Of a DNA stretch of 32,190 nucleotides, positions 1-8,394 are shown piece by piece. The DNA is from Betaproteobacteria bacterium (GTDB lineage Bacteria > Pseudomonadota > Gammaproteobacteria > Burkholderiales > Rhodocyclaceae). Numbering within the stretch: the first letter of the stretch is position 1; every line of letters begins with the position of its first letter. The stretch lies in NCBI GenBank assembly GCA_009780885.1, contig WQZF01000027.1, positions 1-32,190 of the forward strand. Reading direction: 5' to 3'. A program made the translations under genes and the position numbers. The notes beneath the pieces are model-generated. The model had not been told where the DNA came from. It was given only the letters and a program-made list of their open reading frames with translations, and did not search any database.

Positions 1-58
1 GCAGATGTGGATAACGACCCCCGCGCTCAACGGAGTTCGCTGCCCCCCAAGGGGGTTT

Positions 59-91
59 GTGCCTCCCTTGAGGCGGCTCGGCAGGAGGCAC
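59..91. repeat. GC-rich hairpin beyond the pepP stop
   Basis: Arms GTGCCTCC (59-66) and GGAGGCAC (84-91) are perfectly complementary around a 17-nt loop. The hairpin lies beyond the 3' end of pepP, but no T-run follows on either strand, so it is not a clear intrinsic terminator. The rest of positions 1-126 shows no gene I can support. Confidence 0.4.
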
Positions 92-126
92 GCGGCGCGG
101 TGACTTGTTCAGAGTGTCCTTAAAGC

Positions 127-1476
127 TCAAGTGTTATTCCTGGCGTATTTTCGCCGTTCATGCTCCGCCTTTTTCATCGTGTCCTCGATTTCCTCGACGG
201 TTTTCGGCGCGCTCGTGTAGATTTTGCAGCCATCGGCCATGATCAGCACATTATCTTCGGTGCGGATGCCGATTCCGGCAAGCTCTTCGGGGACATCGTC
301 GGCGCACGGAATATAAAGCCCCGGCTCGACCGTCAGCACCATTCCCGCTTCCAGTTTCTGGGATTCTTCCTCCCCTTCTCCTTCCTCTTCCCGCGTATAG
401 GCGCCGACATCGTGCACATCCAGCCCAAGCCAATGGCCGGTGCGGTGCATGTAGAAACGCCGGTACGCCTTGCTTTCGATGATGCCGTCGAGGCTGCCTT
501 CGAGCAGTTTCAGGTCGATCATTCCCTGCACCAGCACCCTGAGCGCCGCCTCGTGGAAATCAGCAACCGGCATGCCCGGCGCGAGCGCCGCAACGGCCGC
601 TTCCTGCGCCGAGAGCACGATCCCGTATACATCGCGTTGCGCCTGGGTGAATTTTCCGGAAACGGGAAAGGTTCGGGTAATGTCGGAAGCGTAACCTTCG
701 ATTTCGCAACCGGCGTCGACCAGCACCAGATCGCCGTCCTGCATCAGCCTGTCGTTGCCGATGTAATGCAGGGTGCATGCGTTGATCCCGGAGGCGACAA
801 TCGGCAGATAGGCAGGGGTTCCGCCGTGACGGCGAAATTCGTACAGCAATTCGGCCTCCAGCGTGTATTCCATCTTCCCAGGACGGCAAACCTGCATCGC
901 GCGCCGGAGTGCGTTCGACGAGATCACGGCGGCGCGGCGCATCGCGTCGATTTCGGAGACGTCCTTGCGCAGCCGCATATCGTCGATCAGGCTGTGCAGA
1001 TCGCGGATTTGTTTCGGCGGCCGTTTGCCGGAACGGCGGTTGCTGCGGACAGTATTCAGCGCGGCGACGATTTTCGCGTCCCAGGGACTGCTGTGTCCGA
1101 ACGAATGCCACAGGGTTTCCCGGTTGGCGATGAGCTCCGGCAGGCGCGGCGTCAATTCGGAAATCGGATGCGCCATATCGAAACCAAAAGCCACGCAGGC
1201 GACATCCGGGCCGTAGCGCATCCCTTCCCAGGTTTCCCGCGACGGATTTTTTTCGCGGCAGAAAAGCAAGCTTTGCGGGCATTCGCCGCCGATCAGCACG
1301 AGCACCGCCTCGGGTTCGGCAAAACCGCTGAGATACCAGAAGTAGCTGTCGAAGCGATACGGATACTGCACATCGCTGTTGCGCATGCGCTCCGGCGCGG
1401 TAGGAATAATGGCGATGCCATTCCCGAGCTTTTCGATCAACTCGCGGCGGCGCTGAATAAAAGAAGAAATTTCCAT
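127..1476 (-). CDS. pepP: Xaa-Pro aminopeptidase (aminopeptidase P)
   Basis: A cytosolic metallopeptidase of the M24B family that removes the N-terminal residue from peptides with proline in second position. The 449 residues match the usual proteobacterial PepP length. An AMP_N domain (about 1-135) precedes the pita-bread catalytic domain (about 175-430). The five dimetal ligands are visible as D254 (VDAGCE), D265 (SDITRTF), H348 (GHWLG), E384 (TVEPG) and E407 (RTEDN), with spacing like E. coli PepP except for about 7 extra residues between the His and the first Glu. That extra stretch is a Glu/Gly-rich run at about 362-374 after DVGAY. The ATG start follows an ordinary upstream region. The DUF2802 gene ends 53 nt upstream on the same strand, so co-transcription is plausible. 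The identification is firm. Confidence 0.96.
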   Translation of the reverse strand: MEISSFIQRRRELIEKLGNGIAIIPTAPERMRNSDVQYPYRFDSYFWYLSGFAEPEAVLVLIGGECPQSLLFCREKNPSRETWEGMRYGPDVACVAFGFDMAHPISELTPRLPELIANRETLWHSFGHSSPWDAKIVAALNTVRSNRRSGKRPPKQIRDLHSLIDDMRLRKDVSEIDAMRRAAVISSNALRRAMQVCRPGKMEYTLEAELLYEFRRHGGTPAYLPIVASGINACTLHYIGNDRLMQDGDLVLVDAGCEIEGYASDITRTFPVSGKFTQAQRDVYGIVLSAQEAAVAALAPGMPVADFHEAALRVLVQGMIDLKLLEGSLDGIIESKAYRRFYMHRTGHWLGLDVHDVGAYTREEEGEGEEESQKLEAGMVLTVEPGLYIPCADDVPEELAGIGIRTEDNVLIMADGCKIYTSAPKTVEEIEDTMKKAEHERRKYARNNT

Positions 1477-1528
1477 GTCAATCCGTTTGATTCATTGTCC
1501 ACGCGGCAGACGTTTCGGCCTGAATGTC

Positions 1529-2182
1529 CTATTCATCTTCCGGCGCTCTTCCCAATGCCGCAATCAATTCGGCCTCGGCGCGCGTGATTCCGCAACGTTC
1601 GGCAATCGCTCCCGCGTCGTAGCCGGAAGCCGCCATTTGCATCGCGTCGCCGTAAATCGGAGAAATATGCTGGCTTGCTTTCATCCGCTCCATTTGTTGC
1701 CATAATTCGTTTCGCATCGCGGCCAGCTCACTGCGCAGCGTCGCTACCTCATCGCGCAAGATGCCGATTTGCCGTTCCGCATCCTCGATGCGTTCTTCGG
1801 GGACAACGCGCTCCGGAGGCTCAAACCAGCCGACCGACGAAGTTTTCTGGACGCTTTGTACCGCCGCATCCCCTTGTGCAGAAGAATCGTGCCGGATTTC
1901 CTGCGAATGCTCCGGCCTGGGCTCCTGGCGACCTTCCCAGTCTTTCTCCCAAACCGATCCGGAAGGCTTGTTTTTATCGGCATCCGCTTGCGCCGCAGGG
2001 GCGCCCTTCCCGGCCCCAAGCGCAGGCTCGCGGAATTCCTGCGGAGGCGAAAAAAGCAATTCGTTGCGCCGCTTCAATTGTTGCAGGCGCAGGAACGAAT
2101 AAATCCAGTAAATCCAAAGCCCCGCGATTGCGGCGATCAGCAGTTCGCGCAAGCCAAACCATCCAATCGTAATATCGCCCAA
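1529..2182 (-). CDS. DUF2802 family membrane-anchored coiled-coil protein
   Basis: A protein of unknown function, 217 residues with the chosen start. One hydrophobic segment lies near the N-terminus (about 10-30, around LLIAAIAGLWIYWIY). A polar Gln/Glu/Pro-rich linker follows, then a heptad-like helix (RDEVATLRSELAAMRNEL). The C-terminal motif (ISPIYGDAMQMAASG, then AERCGITRAEAELIAAL) is typical of DUF2802 proteins near pepP or flagellar genes. The frame is open to 2365, but I chose TTG at 2182 because GGAGAGG lies 5 nt upstream and because the longer N-terminus is basic and unstructured. The product is probably an inner-membrane protein with a cytosolic C-terminus. It lies between pepP and ispF on the same strand. 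No biochemical role can be given. Confidence 0.75.
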   Translation of the reverse strand: MGDITIGWFGLRELLIAAIAGLWIYWIYSFLRLQQLKRRNELLFSPPQEFREPALGAGKGAPAAQADADKNKPSGSVWEKDWEGRQEPRPEHSQEIRHDSSAQGDAAVQSVQKTSSVGWFEPPERVVPEERIEDAERQIGILRDEVATLRSELAAMRNELWQQMERMKASQHISPIYGDAMQMAASGYDAGAIAERCGITRAEAELIAALGRAPEDE

Positions 2183-2348
2183 AATTTCCTCTCCGCTATT
2201 GGCCGCCTGAAAAACGCAGCAACGATAAATGACGAATCGCGTTTTTACAAATAATACAGGCTTTGTCCCGGGAAATGACGAGAAAAAGCCCATGGATTCC
2301 CGGGAAAACGCCAAAGAGATTCCCTTTCGCGCCACATTCCGAATACAG

Positions 2349-2374
2349 CGCGGGCGGATTGCCATCCGCCCGCG
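2349..2374. repeat. Perfect 11-bp-stem hairpin (CGCGGGCGGAT type)
   Basis: CGCGGGCGGAT, a 4-nt loop and ATCCGCCCGCG form a perfect stem in the gap between ispF and the DUF2802 gene. No T-run follows. The core resembles the GCGGGCGG/CCGCCCGC palindromes elsewhere in this window (near 26411), so it is more likely a dispersed palindromic repeat than a terminator. Confidence 0.5.
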
Positions 2375-2424
2375 ATTGGAGCAGGGCGATCAGCATCGCC
2401 CCCTGCACTTGTTCAGAACATCCT

Positions 2425-2934
2425 TCACTTCCGGGCTTTTCGCACGATCAGCGCGACCGCCTCCGCAGCAATTCCCTCGCCGCGACCGGCAAAACCAAGC
2501 CGCTCCGCCGTTTTCGCCTTGACGTTGACCACAGCGGGCGGTATGCAGAGATTAGAGGCAATATTGGCGCTCATCGCCGGAATGTAAGGCGCCATTTTCG
2601 GCGCCTGGGCGATGATCGTACTGTCGATGTTGCCGACCTGCCAACCGGCTTCCCCGAGCAGCCGCGCGCTCTCGCGCAACAGCACGCGGCTGTCTGCACC
2701 GCGCCAACGCTCATCGTAATCAGGAAAATGACGCCCGATATCCCCCAGTCCCGCCGCACCGAGCAGCGCGTCGATCACCGCGTGCAACAGGACATCGGCA
2801 TCGGAATGTCCGAGCAGGCCCTGCGGATATTCAATCTCGACTCCCCCGACAATCAATCGCCGCCCCGGCGTCAAGGCATGAACATCGAAACCCTGACCGA
2901 TACGAAATTCCTGCCCGGCAAAAACAGGCTCCAT
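2425..2934 (-). CDS. ispF: 2-C-methyl-D-erythritol 2,4-cyclodiphosphate synthase
   Basis: Catalyses cyclisation of CDP-methylerythritol 2-phosphate to MEcPP with release of CMP, the fifth step of the MEP isoprenoid pathway. The functional enzyme in this family is a homotrimer. The 169 residues from the chosen start are close to the usual 155-170. The metal ligands are D17 and H19 (GFDVHAL) and H43 (LLGHSDAD). DIGRHFPD and the C-terminal [21 protein letters not shown] are the conserved substrate and nucleotide-binding stretches. The frame is open ten codons further up, but AAGGAG sits at the right distance before ATG 2934, and family proteins begin close to this point. ispD, often adjacent, is not in the window. 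An ~80-bp AT-rich repeat lies 38 nt upstream of the start. Confidence 0.95.
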   Translation of the reverse strand: MEPVFAGQEFRIGQGFDVHALTPGRRLIVGGVEIEYPQGLLGHSDADVLLHAVIDALLGAAGLGDIGRHFPDYDERWRGADSRVLLRESARLLGEAGWQVGNIDSTIIAQAPKMAPYIPAMSANIASNLCIPPAVVNVKAKTAERLGFAGRGEGIAAEAVALIVRKARK

Positions 2935-2972
2935 TTCCTTCTCCTTCATCGAGCACATTTTCAAATGGATTC

Positions 2973-3053
2973 AATTTTCTAAATTTACTTAAATAATAGT
3001 TGGCTATAGTATTGAATTTTAATCATGAATTATTTAAACAAATTTAGAAAATT
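2973..3053 (-). repeat. ~80-bp AT-rich inverted-terminus element, copy 1
   Basis: Termini AATTTTCTAAATTT (2973-2986) and AAATTTAGAAAATT (3040-3053) are exact inverted repeats. Pairing continues inwards (ACTTAAATAAT against ATTATTTAAAC), so about 25 bp per side can pair. On the minus strand the core reads CAATACTATAGCCAACTATT, matching the cores of the copies near 14014, 16300 and 20940. On this strand the element points into ispF, whose start lies 38 nt away. There is no coding capacity. Confidence 0.85.
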
Positions 3054-3153
3054 TATTCGGGGATTTCATCTATCGCGCGAGTTTAGAGCGGTTTTGATTC
3101 CTGCGTATACATACCGGGCTTCGCGCTACGCCGGGACGTCTGCCCCTTCCTGA

Positions 3154-3307
3154 TTGAACACCTGTCGAGCGCAATCCCCGCCATTCATGGCGGGGTCAGC
3201 GAGACATGGCGTAACAGGCGCCGAAGGCGCCCCGCATTGTGTAGGGGCGGGTTTCAAACCCGCCCCTACAGGAATCCCCAACCTTCTGCTTCGGGTGACT
3301 CAAAAAC
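3154..3307 (+). repeat. 154-bp direct repeat, copy A
   Basis: Aligns without gaps to 4622-4775, with 8 mismatches by my count (about 95% identity). It contains a perfect 29-nt palindrome at 3241-3269 (arms GTAGGGGCGGGTTT and its complement around one base). It also has two smaller stems (CCCGCCATTCATGGCGGG and GGCGCCGAAGGCGCC). The two copies bracket the HlyD/EmrA gene. Open frames across it are incidental. Confidence 0.9.
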
Positions 3308-3554
3308 GGATTATTATCACAGGCAGTCAATGGATTCGTTTGATATCATTGATTCCCCCAAAATTGCAACACTATCGTTATGGCATTTTCGGTCCAGATG
3401 AATATGTCTCACCCGGCCGGGAACCATACTGCGATCTCCAGAAAAAGGCTTGGCAGCAGGAGTATCCCTCCCTTGCGGGAGAAAGCTGCACACGGCGCCG
3501 GAACGCAGGAAATTTTCAAACCAAATATGCTTTAACTCCCCAGGACACAATGGA
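3308..3554. other. Non-coding leader upstream of the exporter operon
   Basis: About 250 nt between the 154-bp repeat and the HlyD start. Short open frames exist on both strands but have no recognisable product or ribosome binding site. A small hairpin-like stretch (CTCCCTTGCGGGAG, near 3468) is visible. No promoter or operator is clear enough to call. Confidence 0.4.
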
Positions 3555-4625
3555 ATGCCTTCTCTACAGATTCGACGCTTGCTTGTTTTGATACGCCACT
3601 ACCGAAAATGGGCCCTGCTCTGCCTTGTGGCGGCGGGTGTCCTGGTCCTCGGGTTGTGGGGGTATGAGCGCCTGGGGCATGTGACCGAGAATGATGCGCG
3701 GGTAAAGGCCGACATGATCACCGTGAGCAGCCGCGTCGATGGCTGGATTATCGAGCGTCCGGTGACCGATGGGCAACTGATTCATAACGGCCAGGAATTG
3801 ATTGTCATCGACCAGCGGGAAGCCGATCTCAAGCTTGCGGAACTGCGCGCCAAGGCCGAGTCGATTCGCTTGCGGCGGGAGCAGATCGGCATACGCTACC
3901 GGATGCTGGAGAGCACTGCCCATAATGCGGTCACTTCTGCCCAGGCCAACCAGAAGGCGAGCTCCTCAAAACTGGAACAGGCGCGGCGCGAGTTCCAGCG
4001 GGCCGACGAATTGCTCGGACGCATCGTTTCCCGCGAGATGTGGGAACAACGGCAGACCCAACTGGAGCAAACCGAAGCAGCAGCCTCGTCGGCATCGGCC
4101 AACCTCTCCGATGCGCAGGCAAAACTTGGCGATATCGACGTATTGCGCAGGGATCTGGACAACCTCGTACAGGAAGCGGCCCAGATAGAGGCGCAGATTC
4201 GTGAGCAGGAAATCAATATTGCCGACCGGCGGGTGCGCAGTCCGATTGACGGGATCGTGGATCAGAAATTCGTGCAGCCGGGAGAATACGTGATTCCCGG
4301 GCAACGTTTGTTCATTATCCATGACCTCAAGAAAGTATGGATCGATGCGGACATCAAGGAAACAAAACTGAATAACCTGCGACCGGGGCAAGTCGTCGAT
4401 GTCAGTGTCGATGCCTATCCCGATCGCCGTTTTGTCGGGCGCATCGAACGGATCGGCAACGCCGCAACCGGCGAATTCGCGCTTTTGCCAAGCCCCAATC
4501 CTTCGGGCAATTTTACGAAGATCGCCCAGCGTGTACCGGTGCGCATTGCTATCGAACAGCCTGAGGACAATCCCTTGCGCCCCGGGATGATGGTCGAGGT
4601 GGACATTGATACGCGTCAGCGTTGA
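3555..4625 (+). CDS. emrA: HlyD-family periplasmic adaptor (EmrA-like)
   Basis: The membrane fusion protein of a tripartite drug exporter, linking the inner-membrane EmrB-type pump to the outer-membrane channel. The 356 residues show a short cytosolic N-terminus and one transmembrane anchor (about 19-38). A first biotinyl-lipoyl half follows (ITVSSRVDGWIIERPVTDGQ, 55-74), then a long alpha-helical hairpin (about 85-222). Then comes the second lipoyl half (VRSPIDGIVDQKFVQPGEYV, about 227-246) and a beta-barrel ending PLRPGMMVEVDI, the usual EmrA/HlyD closing motif. ATG 3555 is preferred because the anchor starts soon after and upstream sequence is not conserved-looking; its ribosome site is weak. 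The stop codon lies in the first bases of the second 154-bp repeat. The cognate channel and pump follow on the same strand. Confidence 0.9.
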   Translation: MPSLQIRRLLVLIRHYRKWALLCLVAAGVLVLGLWGYERLGHVTENDARVKADMITVSSRVDGWIIERPVTDGQLIHNGQELIVIDQREADLKLAELRAKAESIRLRREQIGIRYRMLESTAHNAVTSAQANQKASSSKLEQARREFQRADELLGRIVSREMWEQRQTQLEQTEAAASSASANLSDAQAKLGDIDVLRRDLDNLVQEAAQIEAQIREQEINIADRRVRSPIDGIVDQKFVQPGEYVIPGQRLFIIHDLKKVWIDADIKETKLNNLRPGQVVDVSVDAYPDRRFVGRIERIGNAATGEFALLPSPNPSGNFTKIAQRVPVRIAIEQPEDNPLRPGMMVEVDIDTRQR

Positions 4626-4775
4626 ACACCTGTCGAGCGCAATCCCTGCCATTCATGGCGGGGTCAGCGAGACATGGCCTAACAGGCGCCGAAGGCGCCC
4701 CGCATTGTGTAGGGGCGGGTTTCAAACCCGCCCGTACAGGAATCCCTGACCTTCAGGTTGGGGTGACTCAAAAAC
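4622..4775 (+). repeat. 154-bp direct repeat, copy B
   Basis: Second copy of the repeat at 3154-3307, of identical length. It begins within the HlyD stop codon (TTGA) and ends 32 nt before the outer membrane channel start. The palindrome at 4709-4737 carries one mismatch (G at 4734 against C in copy A). It fills most of the 182-nt gap between the two operon genes. Confidence 0.9.
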
Positions 4776-4807
4776 ATATTTCGGGAAACAGCCAAGGTTT
4801 TACGAGA

Positions 4808-6226
4808 ATGAAGAAAATTGGCCTCATGTGGATGCTTGCCTTCCTGTCGGTCTTGCCTGGCTGCACAGTAGGGCCCGATTATGTCAAACCGGAAATGACG
4901 CTTGGCCCCTTGCACAATGTGGAGGCAGTGGCCTCCCGGCCTTCCGTCGAGCAGCCGCCTCCTCTCGACCAATGGTGGGAGGGGTTTCACGATCCGGAAT
5001 TGACCCGGATCATCGAGCGCGTGATCCAGCAGAATCTGGATATACGGGCTTCGCTGGAACGGGTTGCGCGGGCGCGCGCTGCCGCCAGGGCAGCGGGCGC
5101 AAACCTGCTGCCGGCCCTGGATGCGAATGCACAGGCCCTTGCCGAGCGCATGTCGCTTGAAGACCCGATCGCAATCGTCGCAACGCCGATCCCCAATTTC
5201 AAACGAAATAGCGAGTTATACAACGTTGGGCTTGGCGCTTCCTGGGAAATCGACCTCTTCGGCGGGTTGAGACGCCAGGAAGAAGCGGCGCTGGCAATGG
5301 CCGAGGCCGCCGAGGCAACTCATGCGGGAGTAAAGATTTCCATTGTGGCGGAAGCCGCCGATACCTATTTCAGGATTCGCGGGGATCAGGCGCAATTGAA
5401 GGCGATCAGGGCTCGCATCGTCAACGATGCCGATTTGCTGGCAATGCTCAACGAGCGCATGGCGCACGGCATGTCCACCGATCGGGAAGTGGCGCAGGGT
5501 GAAGCGCTGCTGGCCCACACCCAGGGCGAGGAAAGCTCCCTGCGGATCGACCTCGAAGCGCAGTTGAACCGTATCGATATTCTCATGGGGGTACAGCCGG
5601 GAACCTATGCCAATGAGTTGAACATTCCCTCGGGCATTCCTGCGGCGCCGGGAATCACTGCGGAATTTTCCGATTTCCTGCGCCGCCGCCCGGATGTCAT
5701 TGCCGCCGAGCGGGAACTGGCCGCCGCCAACGCGCGAATCGGCGCCGCCATTTCCGAGTATTACCCGAAAATCTCCCTGTCGGGCCTGCTTGGCTATGAA
5801 AGCCTGACAGTCGGCAACCTGTTCGGAAGTACGACATTTCAAGCATCCGGGATTGCCGGCCTGCGCTGGAGACTGTTCGATTTCGGACGGATCGACGCCG
5901 AAGTCGCCCAGGCCGATGCCGCAACCCGGGAAGCGCTGATCCGCTATCGGCAGGCCATCCTGCGCGCCGCCGAAGATGTCGAGAACGCCTGCTCCTCGCT
6001 CGCCCAGCTTGAAGCCTATACCCGGAACGTGCACAGGCAGATCGAGGCCTTGACCCGGGTTTATGAAGAATCGAGAACGGCCTACGCTGCCGGGATGATT
6101 GCCCTGACGGATGTGCTGGACGCCGACAGGCAATTGCTCGTTGCAGAAAGCGAATTGCCTCGCGCCCAGGCCGACGCTGCCCGCGCGGCTGTCCGCCTGT
6201 TCAGATCGCTGGGAGGGGGATGGTAA
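4808..6226 (+). CDS. Outer membrane efflux lipoprotein (NodT/OprM family, TolC-like)
   Basis: The outer-membrane channel of a tripartite exporter, 472 residues, usual for the NodT family. The N-terminus is a lipoprotein signal with lipobox LPGC, so Cys19 should be acylated. It is followed by TVGPDYVKPEM, the characteristic start of mature OprM/NodT proteins. Two repeated outer membrane efflux domains cover about 60-260 and 270-470. PDVIAAERELAAANARIGAAISEYYPKISL-like sequence (about 295-325) marks the second. ATG 4808 was chosen because the open frame upstream runs through the 154-bp repeat and has no signal peptide. It lies between the adaptor and the pump genes, and the pump start is only 31 nt downstream, so all three should be co-transcribed. 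Confidence 0.93.
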   Translation: MKKIGLMWMLAFLSVLPGCTVGPDYVKPEMTLGPLHNVEAVASRPSVEQPPPLDQWWEGFHDPELTRIIERVIQQNLDIRASLERVARARAAARAAGANLLPALDANAQALAERMSLEDPIAIVATPIPNFKRNSELYNVGLGASWEIDLFGGLRRQEEAALAMAEAAEATHAGVKISIVAEAADTYFRIRGDQAQLKAIRARIVNDADLLAMLNERMAHGMSTDREVAQGEALLAHTQGEESSLRIDLEAQLNRIDILMGVQPGTYANELNIPSGIPAAPGITAEFSDFLRRRPDVIAAERELAAANARIGAAISEYYPKISLSGLLGYESLTVGNLFGSTTFQASGIAGLRWRLFDFGRIDAEVAQADAATREALIRYRQAILRAAEDVENACSSLAQLEAYTRNVHRQIEALTRVYEESRTAYAAGMIALTDVLDADRQLLVAESELPRAQADAARAAVRLFRSLGGGW

Positions 6227-6257
6227 TGCAAGCTTCTTCAAGCCGCCAGGGATTGCC

Positions 6258-7805
6258 GTGACTCAGGTAACAACCGACGAACTGGCCGCCCGCTACGGTT
6301 CGGCATACAAATGGTATGTCTCATTGACCGTTCTGCTGGGGCTTGTGGCGATGATCGCCTCGGCAACCATCGTCAACGTGGCGATGCCCGACATCATGGG
6401 CGAATTCGCCATGGGCCAGGATCAGGCCCAATGGCTGTCGACGGCCTTTCTCGCTTCGATGACGGCAGCGATGCTGGCGGCGACATGGGCCGTCAAATCC
6501 GTTGGAAGCCGGAGCACCTACAGCATGGCGCTCATCGCCTTTGCGTTCGGTTCCCTGATGGGGGCATTCAGCTCCAGCGACGTTGTATTGATCATTGCCC
6601 GGATCATCCAGGGCGCCGCTGCGGGAATCGCCCAACCTCTGGGCATGGTCGCCATGTTCCAGGTTTTTCCCGCCAACCGCCGTGGTTCCGCGATGGGACT
6701 TTACGGGATGGGTGTGATTCTGGCCCCGGCGCTTGGCCCCACGGTTGGGGGCATGCTCATCGACAATTATTCGTGGCACTACGTGTTTTTTCTTGGCCTG
6801 CCGTTCTGCGCTGCGGGTCTTTTCATGTCCTCGATGTTTCTGCCGACTCTCAGGGAAAGCAAACGCCCTCCCTTCGATTGGCTCGGCTTCATCCTGTTGT
6901 CGGTGGGCCTTTCTGCCTTTCTCGCAGCCTTGTCCAACGGGCAACGCATGGGTTGGGATTCGAGCTTCGTGAGGTGGTCATTCTTCCTGGCGGCGATCGG
7001 CACATGCGCTTTCGTGGTGCAGGAGCGGCGCACTCCGACTCCCCTGCTCGCCCTTGATGTGTATTACAACCCGCGATTCGTTGCCGCCTCCCTGGTCGCG
7101 CTGATCCTGGGGATGGGGGTCTATGGCTCCACCTACCTGGTGCCGCTCTTCGTCCAGACGATCCAGGGATATACCCCAACCGATTCCGGCCTTCTGCTGA
7201 TGCCTGCCGGCATCGTCCTGGGCATTGTCTTTCCTCTGGCAGGGCGCTTGAGCGACCGTTTTCCGCCGTATGCCCTGATTTTTTTCGGGATGTCCCTCTT
7301 TGCGTTCTCCAACTACCTGATGAGCGACGTCGACACGGATACTGCGTTCTGGACCTTTGCCGCTTATGTCGTGATCGGTCGTATCGGCCTGGGCTTCATC
7401 ATGCCCTCCCTCAATAATGGCGCTCTCAGGGTCCTGGATCATCATCTGGTCAGTCACGGAGCGGGCGCAATCAATTTCATTCGCCAGTTGGGTGGAGCGA
7501 TCGGGGTCGATATGTTATCGGTATACCTGGAGCGCCAAACCACCTTTTATGCGCACGAAATCAGCACGATGCAAACAGGAACCCCTTCCGGCGCTGCGGC
7601 GCTCCATCTCATCGACGCCGCGATAAACAAGGCAGGAGTCGCAGGAGCCGCTGCCGCCAATGAGGCCCGCCGCTTCCTCTCGGAGATGATCGCCGCCCAG
7701 GCCCATGTGATGGGATTCCGGAAAAGCTTCCTGTTTGTGGCCGTAATATTTTTCGTCGCGCTCCTGCCTGCCTGGTACATGCGATCAAAACAGCATTCTG
7801 CCTAG
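6258..7805 (+). CDS. emrB: EmrB/QacA-type MFS drug:proton antiporter (DHA2 family)
   Basis: An inner-membrane pump with about 14 predicted transmembrane helices, 515 residues, the expected size for EmrB. The N-terminal helix and loop ASATIVNVAMPDIMGEF (about 35-50) match the DHA2 motif. RIIQGAAAG (115-123) and the antiporter motif C (GVILAPALGPTVGG, 152-165) are present, followed by NYSWHYVFFLGLPF. I chose GTG 6258 because CAGGGA precedes it and the first helix begins soon after. The open frame further upstream overlaps the channel gene in another frame. With the adaptor and outer-membrane channel it forms a complete exporter of the EmrAB-TolC type. The substrate cannot be told, though hydrophobic drugs or uncouplers are usual for the family. 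Confidence 0.93.
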   Translation: MTQVTTDELAARYGSAYKWYVSLTVLLGLVAMIASATIVNVAMPDIMGEFAMGQDQAQWLSTAFLASMTAAMLAATWAVKSVGSRSTYSMALIAFAFGSLMGAFSSSDVVLIIARIIQGAAAGIAQPLGMVAMFQVFPANRRGSAMGLYGMGVILAPALGPTVGGMLIDNYSWHYVFFLGLPFCAAGLFMSSMFLPTLRESKRPPFDWLGFILLSVGLSAFLAALSNGQRMGWDSSFVRWSFFLAAIGTCAFVVQERRTPTPLLALDVYYNPRFVAASLVALILGMGVYGSTYLVPLFVQTIQGYTPTDSGLLLMPAGIVLGIVFPLAGRLSDRFPPYALIFFGMSLFAFSNYLMSDVDTDTAFWTFAAYVVIGRIGLGFIMPSLNNGALRVLDHHLVSHGAGAINFIRQLGGAIGVDMLSVYLERQTTFYAHEISTMQTGTPSGAAALHLIDAAINKAGVAGAAAANEARRFLSEMIAAQAHVMGFRKSFLFVAVIFFVALLPAWYMRSKQHSA

Positions 7806-7861
7806 CTTCGGACTCTGATCTGAAGCATTTTTCATTTTTTCTTTTCGGGAGGTAAGCGCTG

Positions 7862-8329
7862 ATGTTGGAAACAATCCTTGTGACTGCCGACGCATCCGAC
7901 CAAAAACATGTGGTACTGCTTCAGGCAGTGGAAATAGCGCGTCGTTTCGATGCCAGGCTGCATCTGGTTTCGGTGTATGACCTCAACCAGCTTTGGGAGA
8001 CGAAGATCCCCGAGTCGGCCCCCGACATTTTTGAATCGCTGGAGGCAGAAAGCAGAAGGCAGCTTGAGGACACCCGGAAACAGCTCGAAGAATGGGGAAT
8101 CGCGTCGCAATGCCATTTTCTGAAAGGCCCGGTGATCGACCAGATCGCGCTTCTGGCCGAACAGATCGGCGCCGACCTTCTGGTCATGGGGCATCGCCAG
8201 GTATCCCGGCTCCGGCGCTTGCTGGCGAATTCAGCGGCAAAGGGCCTGGTCGACAGGTCGCCGTGCAGCCTCATGATCGTCAGGGAGAGCAAACTGTTGC
8301 CGGGTCATTCCCAGGAGCCGGAGGCTTAG
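7862..8329 (+). CDS. Universal stress protein (UspA family)
   Basis: A 155-residue single-domain Usp with the Rossmann-like opening METILVTADAS and the C-terminal SPCSLMIVRES. In ATP-binding family members a G-2x-G-9x-G-S/T loop follows the fourth strand. Here the corresponding stretch is MGHRQVSRLRRLLANSAAKGLV, with Gln where the second Gly should be. Nucleotide binding is therefore uncertain. GGGAGGT lies 7 nt before the ATG. It starts 56 nt after the pump gene on the same strand, so it may be the last gene of the exporter operon, which would link efflux to a stress response. That link is inference from position only. Confidence 0.88.
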   Translation: MLETILVTADASDQKHVVLLQAVEIARRFDARLHLVSVYDLNQLWETKIPESAPDIFESLEAESRRQLEDTRKQLEEWGIASQCHFLKGPVIDQIALLAEQIGADLLVMGHRQVSRLRRLLANSAAKGLVDRSPCSLMIVRESKLLPGHSQEPEA

Positions 8330-8394
8330 CCTGAAGGATTTGCAGCGCTACTCCCGACTGAACTTGGCGATGCACCCGATTGCAACAAAACCCC

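Noticed and set aside
160-1587. 475-codon plus-strand open frame opposite pepP
   Set aside because: Arg/His/Asp-rich translation with no family features. It is the antisense shadow of a clear pepP.
2973-3053. Correia-type element of Neisseria
   Set aside because: The CTATAGT core is faintly similar, but the termini, length and arms differ from Correia ends.
3154-3591. 145-codon frame before the HlyD gene
   Set aside because: The first 50 codons are the 154-bp repeat, which gives a similar peptide at 4622 before the channel gene. This is repeat sequence, not a gene.
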